Positions 1 to 5,708 of a stretch of 12,660 nucleotides of DNA are shown here, piece after piece. Source of the DNA: RGIG2206 sp045577615 (GTDB lineage Bacteria; Bacillota; Clostridia; Oscillospirales; Acutalibacteraceae); the NCBI GenBank assembly GCA_045577615.1, contig JAZNIT010000004.1:1-12660 (forward strand), read 5' to 3'. Made by a program: the position numbers and the translations under genes. The notes under the pieces are model-generated. The model did not search any database and was not told where the DNA came from. It saw only the letters and a list, made by a program, of their open reading frames with translations. The stretch's first letter is position 1; each line of letters starts with the position of its first letter.

Positions 1-32
1 GACTTATAGTACAAATCTTCAAGTGTTGTCAT
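1..32 (-). CDS. Partial small protein, start MTTLEDLYY (mobile-element associated?)
   Basis: Only the first ten codons lie in the window. The reading frame starts with ATG at 32 and runs off the left edge, giving M-T-T-L-E-D-L-Y-Y-K. A G-rich ribosome-binding site (GGGGGGTG on the minus strand, inside the end of the upstream peptide gene) precedes the ATG, and the upstream stop codon is only one base away, so the two are probably translated together. From memory, this start is typical of small hypothetical proteins in conjugative and mobilisable elements of gut Clostridia (annotated, I think, as DUF6809). That assignment is recollection, not something ten residues can prove. If right, the restriction island sits inside or beside a mobile element. 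Confidence 0.45.
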   Translation of the reverse strand, partial: MTTLEDLYYK

Positions 33-33
33 T

Positions 34-117
34 TTAGCACCCCCCACAAGAGAAGAGCGACTCTACACCAATCGGTGCAAAGCCGCTCTTTTTGATTGTA
101 TTTACTTTTCGTGCCAT
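34..117 (-). CDS. 27-residue cysteine-tailed peptide
   Basis: This short frame is easy to miss. It starts with ATG at 117, has an excellent ribosome-binding site (GGAGG at 125-129, 7-base spacing), and ends with TAA at 34-36, one base before the next gene's ATG. The N-terminal half is basic (MARKVNTIKKSGF). The C-terminal half contains PIGVESLF and ends in S-C-G-G-C, so two cysteines sit three apart at the very end. There is no hydrophobic signal segment. The strong start site and tight coupling to the following gene argue for real translation. Possible roles are a metal- or disulfide-binding peptide, a leader peptide for the next gene, or a precursor of a modified peptide. No modifying enzyme is visible in the window. 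I do not recognise a named family. Confidence 0.6.
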   Translation of the reverse strand: MARKVNTIKKSGFAPIGVESLFSCGGC

Positions 118-142
118 ATCAGCACCTCCTTTGCAGTACAAA

Positions 143-171
143 CATATACCACAAAGGTTTTCACAAGTCCA
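143..171 (-). promoter_or_regulatory. Possible weak promoter for the peptide gene
   Basis: Read on the minus strand, TGGACT (171-166) is followed after 17 bases by TATATG (148-143). Each hexamer matches the sigma-A consensus at about four of six positions. It lies just upstream of the strong ribosome-binding site of the 27-residue peptide gene. Read-through from the operon ending at 182 is an alternative, because no clear terminator is visible between them. Confidence 0.3.
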
Positions 172-181
172 GCATTATCTT

Positions 182-493
182 TTATAAAATATTTGTTCCC
201 ATACTTACTAAATCAACTACTAAAACTACTAACGAAACAACTGTGTATAATACTTTTCCGCCCTTAACGCCAAAATATATTCCGCAGCAAGAAAAAATAG
301 CCATTATAACACTTACAATAAAGTATGGTGATGTCAAATAATTCTCAATGATTTTCTCTCCGAATATAGGGAAAAGCATTAAAACAAATTGCCATATTGA
401 TGCCCACAAATTTTTAAGAGTAACTACTCCACCAAAAGCCAAAACTAATGCAGATATCCACAATATTCCTTTAAAATTTTTATCCAACAACAT
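182..493 (-). CDS. Small multi-pass membrane protein, last gene of the ATPase operon
   Basis: I do not recognise a family. The frame encodes a very hydrophobic protein of about 103 residues with about four candidate membrane segments. In the 107-residue version these lie near residues 12-29, 35-49, 60-79 and 84-101, with short charged connections such as GEKIIENY. The start is uncertain: a TTG at 505 begins nine bases after the preceding gene's stop, whereas the ATG at 493 has a weak purine-rich GGAAAAG upstream, and I chose the ATG. The gene is the last of five tightly packed minus-strand genes, so it is probably translated by coupling to the DUF6339-like gene. In defence operons a small membrane protein is often the effector that damages the membrane or the sensor that anchors the complex. 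Here that is inference only. Confidence 0.65.
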   Translation of the reverse strand: MLLDKNFKGILWISALVLAFGGVVTLKNLWASIWQFVLMLFPIFGEKIIENYLTSPYFIVSVIMAIFSCCGIYFGVKGGKVLYTVVSLVVLVVDLVSMGTNIL

Positions 494-514
494 CCTCTTT
501 TCCAAATATACTAA

Positions 515-1276
515 CTATTTTTCTGAAATTATCGCTTTTTGTTCTCGGGTGATAACATCAACTAAATCGTCATAATCAAGCGCTTCCAACATACTGATGC
601 TTGCATAACAACTTATATGAGCGCATGCTTTGACCCAGTATTTTTTATTCTTGAATTTACTGTCTTTGTTATTATTTATTATCCCTTTGATGAATGCACT
701 AAAAATTGCCGGATTTTTAGCAATGGTGTATTCTAACACCTGTCTGGCGGGGTCAACAAACTCAAAAGCAGTATGTGCAACTTCAAAATCATCTCCACAG
801 TTTAATTGGTCGATCATAATCCACACGAACAACAAACCTGTTCGTGTGGGCTTTCCTCCTGCGTTGAAATAATACTGCAATATGTTGTTGGAAGTAGGTG
901 TGTTTTCATCCAAAACTTTTCGCAATCCCTTAACAACATCTTTGAAAATTGTCAATGACATATAAGCCCAAAATTCCTTCTCATAGAATAGATTTCTTGG
1001 CAATTGCAAGTTTGCTGATTTGAAATCTTTATATAATTCCATACCAACCTTAGCTTGTCTAGTATAATAAGGAGGGGGCTCGTTAATAAAAGACAAATAC
1101 TTATCTATATCTATCTCCATTTCAACCTGTTGCCCTTCAATTAAAACAGGTTCCGAGCTTGATTCAATCAGTTCTTCGGGGAAAGACAAAACACCGTTGC
1201 TTTCAAAATCTTCAATAATACTATTTTTTAGATCGTCGAATTTGTCTTTTCTTATTTTACGCAACAATATTTTCAT
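515..1276 (-). CDS. DUF6339-like protein, predicted defence accessory
   Basis: The protein has 253 residues and no signal peptide or membrane segment. The N-terminal ~50 residues are charged (MKILLRKIRKDKFDDLK). The rest looks mostly helical, including E-F-W-A-Y-M-S-L near residues 105-112, a central T-R-T-G-L-L-F-V-W-I-M, and F-E-F-V-D-P-A-R-Q-V-L-E-Y. This spacing (a 'FWAYL' segment, an 'R-x-G-x-x-x-x-W' segment, then a helical tail) resembles what I remember of DUF6339 proteins, found in phage-defence neighbourhoods with unknown function. The match is from memory. Its ribosome-binding site GGAGGG lies in the last codons of the upstream gene, whose stop is two bases away, so production of the two proteins is coupled. 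No nuclease or catalytic motif is evident. Confidence 0.7.
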   Translation of the reverse strand: MKILLRKIRKDKFDDLKNSIIEDFESNGVLSFPEELIESSSEPVLIEGQQVEMEIDIDKYLSFINEPPPYYTRQAKVGMELYKDFKSANLQLPRNLFYEKEFWAYMSLTIFKDVVKGLRKVLDENTPTSNNILQYYFNAGGKPTRTGLLFVWIMIDQLNCGDDFEVAHTAFEFVDPARQVLEYTIAKNPAIFSAFIKGIINNNKDSKFKNKKYWVKACAHISCYASISMLEALDYDDLVDVITREQKAIISEK

Positions 1277-1278
1277 CT

Positions 1279-2136
1279 TTATCCCTCCGTTCTGCTGACT
1301 TTAATAGTAGTAGTTTCAAGAGAATTGCTAATCATTTTTTGTGCTACACCAAATATTTCAGACATAGCAATTTTTCCATCATCAATAACATTTTTGCGAA
1401 AATCCTCCAAGTCATCACCCGTTGCCGCAAATGCTTGCGAGAACAATCTATACCATTCCTTACCTGAATAATCTTCATTTGATTGAACAATCTCCACCAA
1501 TGTGTACACAAATGCCTCGAACACAATGTGGCTGCTAAGTATTGGTTTGATTTTGGGGTCAGAAATAGTTGCATAGGCATGCCTAAATTCCGGGCCAACT
1601 AAAACGACAATATGATTTTCTTCAGACAAGCGAATGTGTACCCCCTTACCGGAGTATTCTTCAGACCCTCTGATTTTTATAAAATCATTGTTGGTCGTAT
1701 TATAGTTTAGTTTTTCATTATTAGAAACAGCGAGAAGATCACCTTTGTTAAGGGATATAGAAAAATCAGTTCCAAAATAATCTTCCATTTCTTCTGTTAC
1801 ACAAAATTCAAACTCGTTTTTTGCCACAACGAATGCCGTTAATGAGATATCATCATTTGATTTGATATTTTCACTGCAAATTTCAATATCCAAATTTTCA
1901 CGGATTTCATCAAATCGGAAAATCAATGAACGAATGCCAGTAATAGCCTTAACGACCAACTCGGCATTACCTTCTTCAATGTGTTTCTTGAGTGTTTCAG
2001 AATTTAAACCCACAGAGATAGATAATACTATTTTATCTTCGTTGCAAACGTATTTGGTAAATTCGATGTTGAAACGAACATCTTGATTATAAGCTGAACC
2101 GACCTCTGTTAGCACGGGATACGGATAACCGTTCAT
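1279..2136 (-). CDS. Unrecognised 285-residue protein of the GHKL-ATPase operon
   Basis: I cannot assign a family. The protein is acidic, soluble, and probably mostly beta-strand in its first 200 residues: alternating patterns such as VRFNIEFTKYV, KIVLSISVGL and HIVVLVG. A more helical C-terminus follows, including a W-Y-R-L-F-S-Q-A-F segment near residue 233. The start reads N-G-Y-P-Y-P-V-L-T-E, and a motif N-K-G-D-L-L-A-V lies mid-protein. I have the impression of related unnamed proteins in defence islands, but cannot verify it. There is no clear PD-(D/E)XK, HNH or phospholipase motif. Its ribosome-binding site AAGGAGG is built from the last codons of the ATPase gene, and only one base separates the stop from this ATG. 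Tight coupling suggests equal amounts and perhaps a complex with the ATPase. Confidence 0.75.
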   Translation of the reverse strand: MNGYPYPVLTEVGSAYNQDVRFNIEFTKYVCNEDKIVLSISVGLNSETLKKHIEEGNAELVVKAITGIRSLIFRFDEIRENLDIEICSENIKSNDDISLTAFVVAKNEFEFCVTEEMEDYFGTDFSISLNKGDLLAVSNNEKLNYNTTNNDFIKIRGSEEYSGKGVHIRLSEENHIVVLVGPEFRHAYATISDPKIKPILSSHIVFEAFVYTLVEIVQSNEDYSGKEWYRLFSQAFAATGDDLEDFRKNVIDDGKIAMSEIFGVAQKMISNSLETTTIKVSRTEG

Positions 2137-2137
2137 A

Positions 2138-4000
2138 TTACGCCTCCTTAAACCATAATTCTGCCATCAAACGATATTTAATATCTCGTTTTGTTTTTAT
2201 TTGAATTTCATAAAGTTGATCCTTACTCAATTTAATCTTCGAGATACAACCGTCCTGGAATTTATACTTCTTCAAACCAACGGTTGCAGAAACTAATAAA
2301 TCTGCGATGGAATTGTCAACCTTATCGTCAGAGTTTATAGACTTAATGCGAAATTCACAATCCTTCATATCGTGTTTAACCTTGAACCGCAGTAAATAAC
2401 CATCTGCATTTTTCGCCAGCACTGGACCGAATGCATACGCGTCATAAAATTTTTCAGATTTTATTTTTCTCTTTTTAGGCTTCGGTTTGGGTTCAATCGG
2501 ATCCGCAGGATCTATAGGATCGACGGGTTCTACAGGAACAGGCTTGGGTTCTACAGGCTTTTTGGGCTTTTTCTTATTAACATTATTCTTCTTAATCTTT
2601 GCCTTTGAGTCACTTTTTGTGATTTTAGGAGTAAACCCCGGCACAGCTAAAATTTCGTGCAAGTCTTCAATCTTTTGGTCTTCGCCATCATCGATTTTTG
2701 TCTGCTCAACAATATAATCTTCAATGCACAATCTGATTGTTTTAAGTGCTTTTAATGCTGTCAGGTTAAGAACCATATCATCGTCTTGAGTAACGAAATC
2801 ATCGTGTGCAGCATTTTCAAGACTAGAGAGAAGTTCATTTAGATCTTTTCCCTTAATTATTGCAAGTGCTGAAAAGGGTTTATCCGCTCTGTTGATGCGA
2901 TATTCTTTGATCTTCATTCCGTGCTCGCGAACAACAGTATAATATTTGCGATTCATTTCACTGGTATCATCAAAATAAAGCCACACTTCACCCAACTTGC
3001 GATCATCTACTATCACCGGCAACGTGACATAATCATCTGCATAAATGCGCATTAAATCTTCCATAGAGTTGTGCAATTCATCTGTGGGTGTATACCATAG
3101 CAGGAAATCCCCAATGTTTGTTTTAGTAAACACTTTGCCAAACACCGTTACTTCCAGTAGTTCCTCTCTGATTGCAACAAAGAAGTTTTCATATATGGAA
3201 CTAATAATTGCTGTTTTAATGGTTTCCTCCGTGCCATACGCATTTACTCCAACCATTATTACATCGGTGCCAAATTCATCCTTACGAGCAAAATATGGAT
3301 GTACTGTATCGACGTCATCATCCATCAAGGGAAGAATTTTATCTAAAGGAGAAGTTGCGTGAAGGTTTTCTTTTCCGTACCATCCCTCAGGACATTTCCA
3401 AACACCATATTCATCAGTCCAATTTATCAAAGCAGTTTTTCCTTGCACCAAAAGATCGCTTTGAATGACATCATTTTTCTTATATTTGTTCTTCGTCGAA
3501 TAGAATACTGTGTTACAAGTACTAATGATAAAAGGAACCTTTTTGCCAACGCCGTGACTGCCAGCGGATCCGGGGCGATGCTTTTTAGTTATTCCTTCAT
3601 CGAAAACTAAAGCACCCCACGCCTCGTTGCGACCAGTTTTAACACCGACTGTGTTAAAATCAGACACTTTAAGACAATAGATGTTTGGCTTGCTAAGAAT
3701 CTCTACACCCTTTTGATACGCTTGGCGCGTCTGGTGGTTGGAAGCAATTTGGGCGCATTTTTCCAAAACTGATTTGGTAAAATAGCCCCCAGGGATATCA
3801 TCCAAAGTAAGCTCCTTATTTAAATCAAATACCACTCTAACAGGCTCATTATTAGTATCATCACGTGCATCAAGAGAATTTTGAATGATTTCGCGTGTGA
3901 AAGAAGTCCAACGATTCACGCTGAACTTGGAATCTGCAAATTTATCAACAGATTTATTTGATTGGCTGGATTCATCACTAAAATGCCATTTAAACTCCAT
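2138..4000 (-). CDS. GHKL (MutL/MORC-like) ATPase
   Basis: A protein of about 620 residues. The N-terminal ATP-binding Bergerat fold is recognisable. The N-box R-E-I-I-Q-N-S-L-D-A (residues 36-45) carries the catalytic-type E37 and the Mg-binding N41. The second motif, V-S-D-F-N-T-V-G (112-119), gives D114. A lid motif, G-S-A-G-S-H-G-V-G-K (144-153), contains the glycines and lysine. A probable S5-like transducer follows (about 220-400), with R-K-L-G-E-V-W-L-Y-F near 334. Then come a Pro/Lys-rich linker (about 478-512, repeated D-P/E-P units) and a separate C-terminal domain of about 105 residues. Such ATPases are known as MutL-like clamps and MORC relatives in restriction-modification loci. 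I placed the start at ATG 4000: GAGGTG sits four bases upstream, and the earlier in-frame GTG at 4012 overlaps that site. It is the second gene of the operon. Confidence 0.88.
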   Translation of the reverse strand: MEFKWHFSDESSQSNKSVDKFADSKFSVNRWTSFTREIIQNSLDARDDTNNEPVRVVFDLNKELTLDDIPGGYFTKSVLEKCAQIASNHQTRQAYQKGVEILSKPNIYCLKVSDFNTVGVKTGRNEAWGALVFDEGITKKHRPGSAGSHGVGKKVPFIISTCNTVFYSTKNKYKKNDVIQSDLLVQGKTALINWTDEYGVWKCPEGWYGKENLHATSPLDKILPLMDDDVDTVHPYFARKDEFGTDVIMVGVNAYGTEETIKTAIISSIYENFFVAIREELLEVTVFGKVFTKTNIGDFLLWYTPTDELHNSMEDLMRIYADDYVTLPVIVDDRKLGEVWLYFDDTSEMNRKYYTVVREHGMKIKEYRINRADKPFSALAIIKGKDLNELLSSLENAAHDDFVTQDDDMVLNLTALKALKTIRLCIEDYIVEQTKIDDGEDQKIEDLHEILAVPGFTPKITKSDSKAKIKKNNVNKKKPKKPVEPKPVPVEPVDPIDPADPIEPKPKPKKRKIKSEKFYDAYAFGPVLAKNADGYLLRFKVKHDMKDCEFRIKSINSDDKVDNSIADLLVSATVGLKKYKFQDGCISKIKLSKDQLYEIQIKTKRDIKYRLMAELWFKEA

Positions 4001-4008
4001 AGTGCACC

Positions 4009-4224
4009 TCACAATTTAAACTTTGTGTTTTTCTGAGAAGAGCTATATGTTCTTTCAAGATCAGCAACTGCTGCCTTTAGAGTTTTTATGATTTTGGCAG
4101 CGTCTGCCTCGGTATAGTCATAATTGCTGGTGTTCGCAAGATTTCCTAATAGACTAATACCTTTGAGAACATTCTCCATTCTCTTTTCTGTCAATCTAAC
4201 AAATTTATCGCGTTTAGTTTCCAT
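4009..4224 (-). CDS. 71-residue helical protein, first gene of the ATPase operon
   Basis: A small soluble protein, rich in charged residues and predicted largely helical: K-R-D-K-F-V-R-L-T-E-K-R at the N-terminus, then I-S-L-L-G-N-L-A-N, then S-N-Y-D-Y-T-E-A-D-A-A-K-I-I-K-T-L. It ends in T-K-F-K-L. I remember similar short proteins ('KF..L...R...A...I..IGNLSN...Y.YT', ending FKL) beside restriction-modification genes, though I know no function or formal name. The ribosome-binding site GGAGGTG and a good promoter (4249-4277) lie upstream. Its stop codon is eight bases before the ATPase's ATG. A DNA-binding, adaptor or ATPase-regulating role is possible. The lack of an obvious helix-turn-helix makes it a weak candidate for a classic controller protein. 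Confidence 0.78.
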   Translation of the reverse strand: METKRDKFVRLTEKRMENVLKGISLLGNLANTSNYDYTEADAAKIIKTLKAAVADLERTYSSSQKNTKFKL

Positions 4225-4254
4225 AATATGACACCTCCGTTTGACATCATATTA
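4224..4254. repeat. 8-bp inverted repeat over the minus-strand promoter and start
   Basis: TAATATGA (4224-4231) and TCATATTA (4247-4254) are exact inverted copies separated by 15 bases. One arm covers the -10 box of the minus-strand promoter. The other touches the start codon of the 71-residue gene, and the GGAGGTG ribosome-binding site lies between. Because transcription should start near 4242, the upstream arm would not be in the mRNA. A protein-binding operator is therefore more likely than an RNA hairpin. Confidence 0.6.
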
Positions 4255-4277
4255 CAACATTTTCAAAATATTGTCAA
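4249..4277 (-). promoter_or_regulatory. Promoter of the GHKL-ATPase operon
   Basis: On the minus strand a perfect -35 box TTGACA (4277-4272) is followed after exactly 17 bases by TAATAT (4254-4249), four of six matches to the -10 consensus. Transcription would start near 4242, giving a leader of about 18 bases before the ATG at 4224. The -10 box sits in one arm of an inverted repeat, which suggests repression. Confidence 0.7.
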
Positions 4278-4343
4278 TACCTTTTCAATAGATTTTTGAA
4301 ATATTGGCAAATATGCAAATTTATACAGCGAAATATTTGGGAA
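4266..4343. repeat. Three phased AAATATTGNCAA-type repeats, divergent regulatory region
   Basis: AAATATTGTCAA (4266-4277), AAATATTGGCAA (4299-4310) and the looser AAATATTTGGGAA (4331-4343) are direct repeats whose starts are 33 and 32 bases apart, about three helical turns. The first covers the -35 box of the minus-strand promoter. They lie between the two divergent promoters and could be binding sites for one regulator lying on one face of the DNA. The helix-turn-helix domain of the cytosine methyltransferase encoded next door is the obvious candidate, by inference. Confidence 0.5.
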
Positions 4344-4381
4344 ATGTAGTGGTGAATTTTTTAGATAAAAATCAAAACGGC

Positions 4382-4410
4382 TTGACTTTTGGACAAAAAA
4401 CATGTATAAT
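4382..4410 (+). promoter_or_regulatory. Promoter of the methyltransferase genes
   Basis: TTGACT (4382-4387) and a perfect TATAAT (4405-4410) are separated by 17 bases, the best promoter in the window. Two copies of TGGACA (4390-4395 and 4410-4415) are 20 bases apart, two helical turns. One lies in the spacer and one touches the end of the -10 box, which would suit autorepression. AGGAGGG (4427-4433) is the ribosome-binding site for the ATG at 4440. Confidence 0.85.
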
Positions 4411-4439
4411 GGACACATAGTTGTTCAGGAGGGTTTTGT

Positions 4440-5708
4440 ATGGAATTTTATTCGATTGCTGAAGCGGCGCAAATGAGTGGTCAAAGCCAGAAAACTATAC
4501 GTAGACATATTGCTGCTGGAAAGTTGAAGGCAGATAAAATAGGAAACTGCTATCGTATTACAAAAGAAAACTATAATAAGTGGTTAATATCAGACTTGGA
4601 TCCTGAGAAGGATAATATTTTCAACGAAGCAATTGTTGAAGAACAGACTTCTGATGAAGTTAATTGGATTGATATTACAGATAGTTGGGTATATGACGGT
4701 TGGTCTAATGTTAATTATCGTAACGGATTTAATTTTATTGATTTGTTCTCGGGTGCCGGGGGCCTTAGTTGTGGTTTGACAATGGCTGGCTTTACGCCTG
4801 TCGCATCAGTAGAGATAATGCCTGAAGCTGTTGCTACATATAAATATAATTTTGTTGAACAAAAAGGCTTCAACGAAAATGTTCAAACAAGAGACATTAG
4901 AGAAGAATCGGTTAAGCAGGAGTTATATGATTCCGTTGCAGACAAGCACGTTCATTTGATTGTTGGTGGATTCCCTTGCCAAGGATTCAGTATGGCGGGT
5001 CACCGAGTCGTGACAGATCCGAGAAACAGTTTATATCTCGAAATGCTTGAAATTGTAAAACGTGTTCAGCCTGACTATGTTGTTATGGAGAATGTCGAAG
5101 GTCTTAGATCTATGCTCGACGGCAAAGTTGAAGCAAAAATAATTAACGACTATAAAGAGGCTGGATATGATATTAATGTCACAGTTCTTAATAGCGCAGA
5201 TTACGGCGTACCGCAGATTAGAAAAAGAGTAATCTTTATTGGCAACAGACACGGTTTGAAAAACTATCATCCAAAGCCTATTTATTCTCCGGAAAACTAT
5301 GTTACTTTAGGTGAAGGAATAAAGCGTTTTATGTCCATTCCTGAAAACAAACAAATCAATCACATCTTTACACGCCACTCCGAGAAAATGATGGAGCAAA
5401 TCGCTGCAGTTCCTGAAGGTCAAAGCTTATATGGCAACTATTCTGATGCCTGGAAGAAATCTCCTTGGGATAAACCTTCTTGTACTGTAAAAGAGAACCA
5501 TGGCGGTGTTAATATTCATCCTAAGCTGCCCCGTGTGCTTACTCCCAGAGAGTTGGCAGCTCTTCAATCTTTCCCTGATGATTTTATTTTCCAAGGTTCT
5601 AAAAAGTGGCAGTTGGTTCAAATTGGAAACGCTGTTCCGGCATTATTAGGAAAAGCAATTGGCATTGCCGTTATGAAGGGATTGGATCAGCTGGAGGAAG
5701 ATAAATAA
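4440..5708 (+). CDS. C5-cytosine DNA methyltransferase with N-terminal helix-turn-helix
   Basis: The 422-residue enzyme transfers a methyl group from S-adenosylmethionine to carbon 5 of cytosine in a specific DNA site, protecting it from the island's nucleases. Residues 1-50 form an excisionase/MerR-like helix-turn-helix (Y-S-I-A-E-A-A-Q-M-S-G-Q-S..T-I-R-R-H-I-A-A-G-K-L). A linker (51-95) leads to the catalytic domain. Motif I is D-L-F-S-G-A-G-G (101-108), motif IV is P-C-Q with nucleophile C180, and motif VI is E-N-V (217-219). Motif VIII is Q-I-R-K-R (259-263), motif IX is around P-R-E-L-A-A-L-Q-S-F-P, and motif X is Q-I-G-N-A-V-P. The order is normal for the family and all key residues are present. 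Recognition residues should lie between VIII and IX (about 270-365), a rather short segment. The recognised sequence cannot be read from this. The fused domain probably regulates its own or the divergent promoter, as the N-terminal domains of M.EcoRII and M.SsoII do. Confidence 0.96.
   Translation: MEFYSIAEAAQMSGQSQKTIRRHIAAGKLKADKIGNCYRITKENYNKWLISDLDPEKDNIFNEAIVEEQTSDEVNWIDITDSWVYDGWSNVNYRNGFNFIDLFSGAGGLSCGLTMAGFTPVASVEIMPEAVATYKYNFVEQKGFNENVQTRDIREESVKQELYDSVADKHVHLIVGGFPCQGFSMAGHRVVTDPRNSLYLEMLEIVKRVQPDYVVMENVEGLRSMLDGKVEAKIINDYKEAGYDINVTVLNSADYGVPQIRKRVIFIGNRHGLKNYHPKPIYSPENYVTLGEGIKRFMSIPENKQINHIFTRHSEKMMEQIAAVPEGQSLYGNYSDAWKKSPWDKPSCTVKENHGGVNIHPKLPRVLTPRELAALQSFPDDFIFQGSKKWQLVQIGNAVPALLGKAIGIAVMKGLDQLEEDK

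Noticed and set aside
53..93. Plus-strand terminator-like hairpin (AAGAGCG/CGCTCTT followed by T residues)
   Set aside because: It lies wholly inside the minus-strand peptide gene, and no plus-strand gene ends before it in the window. It may still work for a transcript entering from the left, but I cannot support that.
2487..2717. Glycine/serine-rich plus-strand frame
   Set aside because: It is the antisense shadow of the proline-rich linker in the ATPase gene.
4000..4012. GTG at 4012 as start of the ATPase
   Set aside because: The GTG forms part of the GTGAGGTG ribosome-binding site for the ATG at 4000, and the conserved-looking sequence begins only after that ATG.
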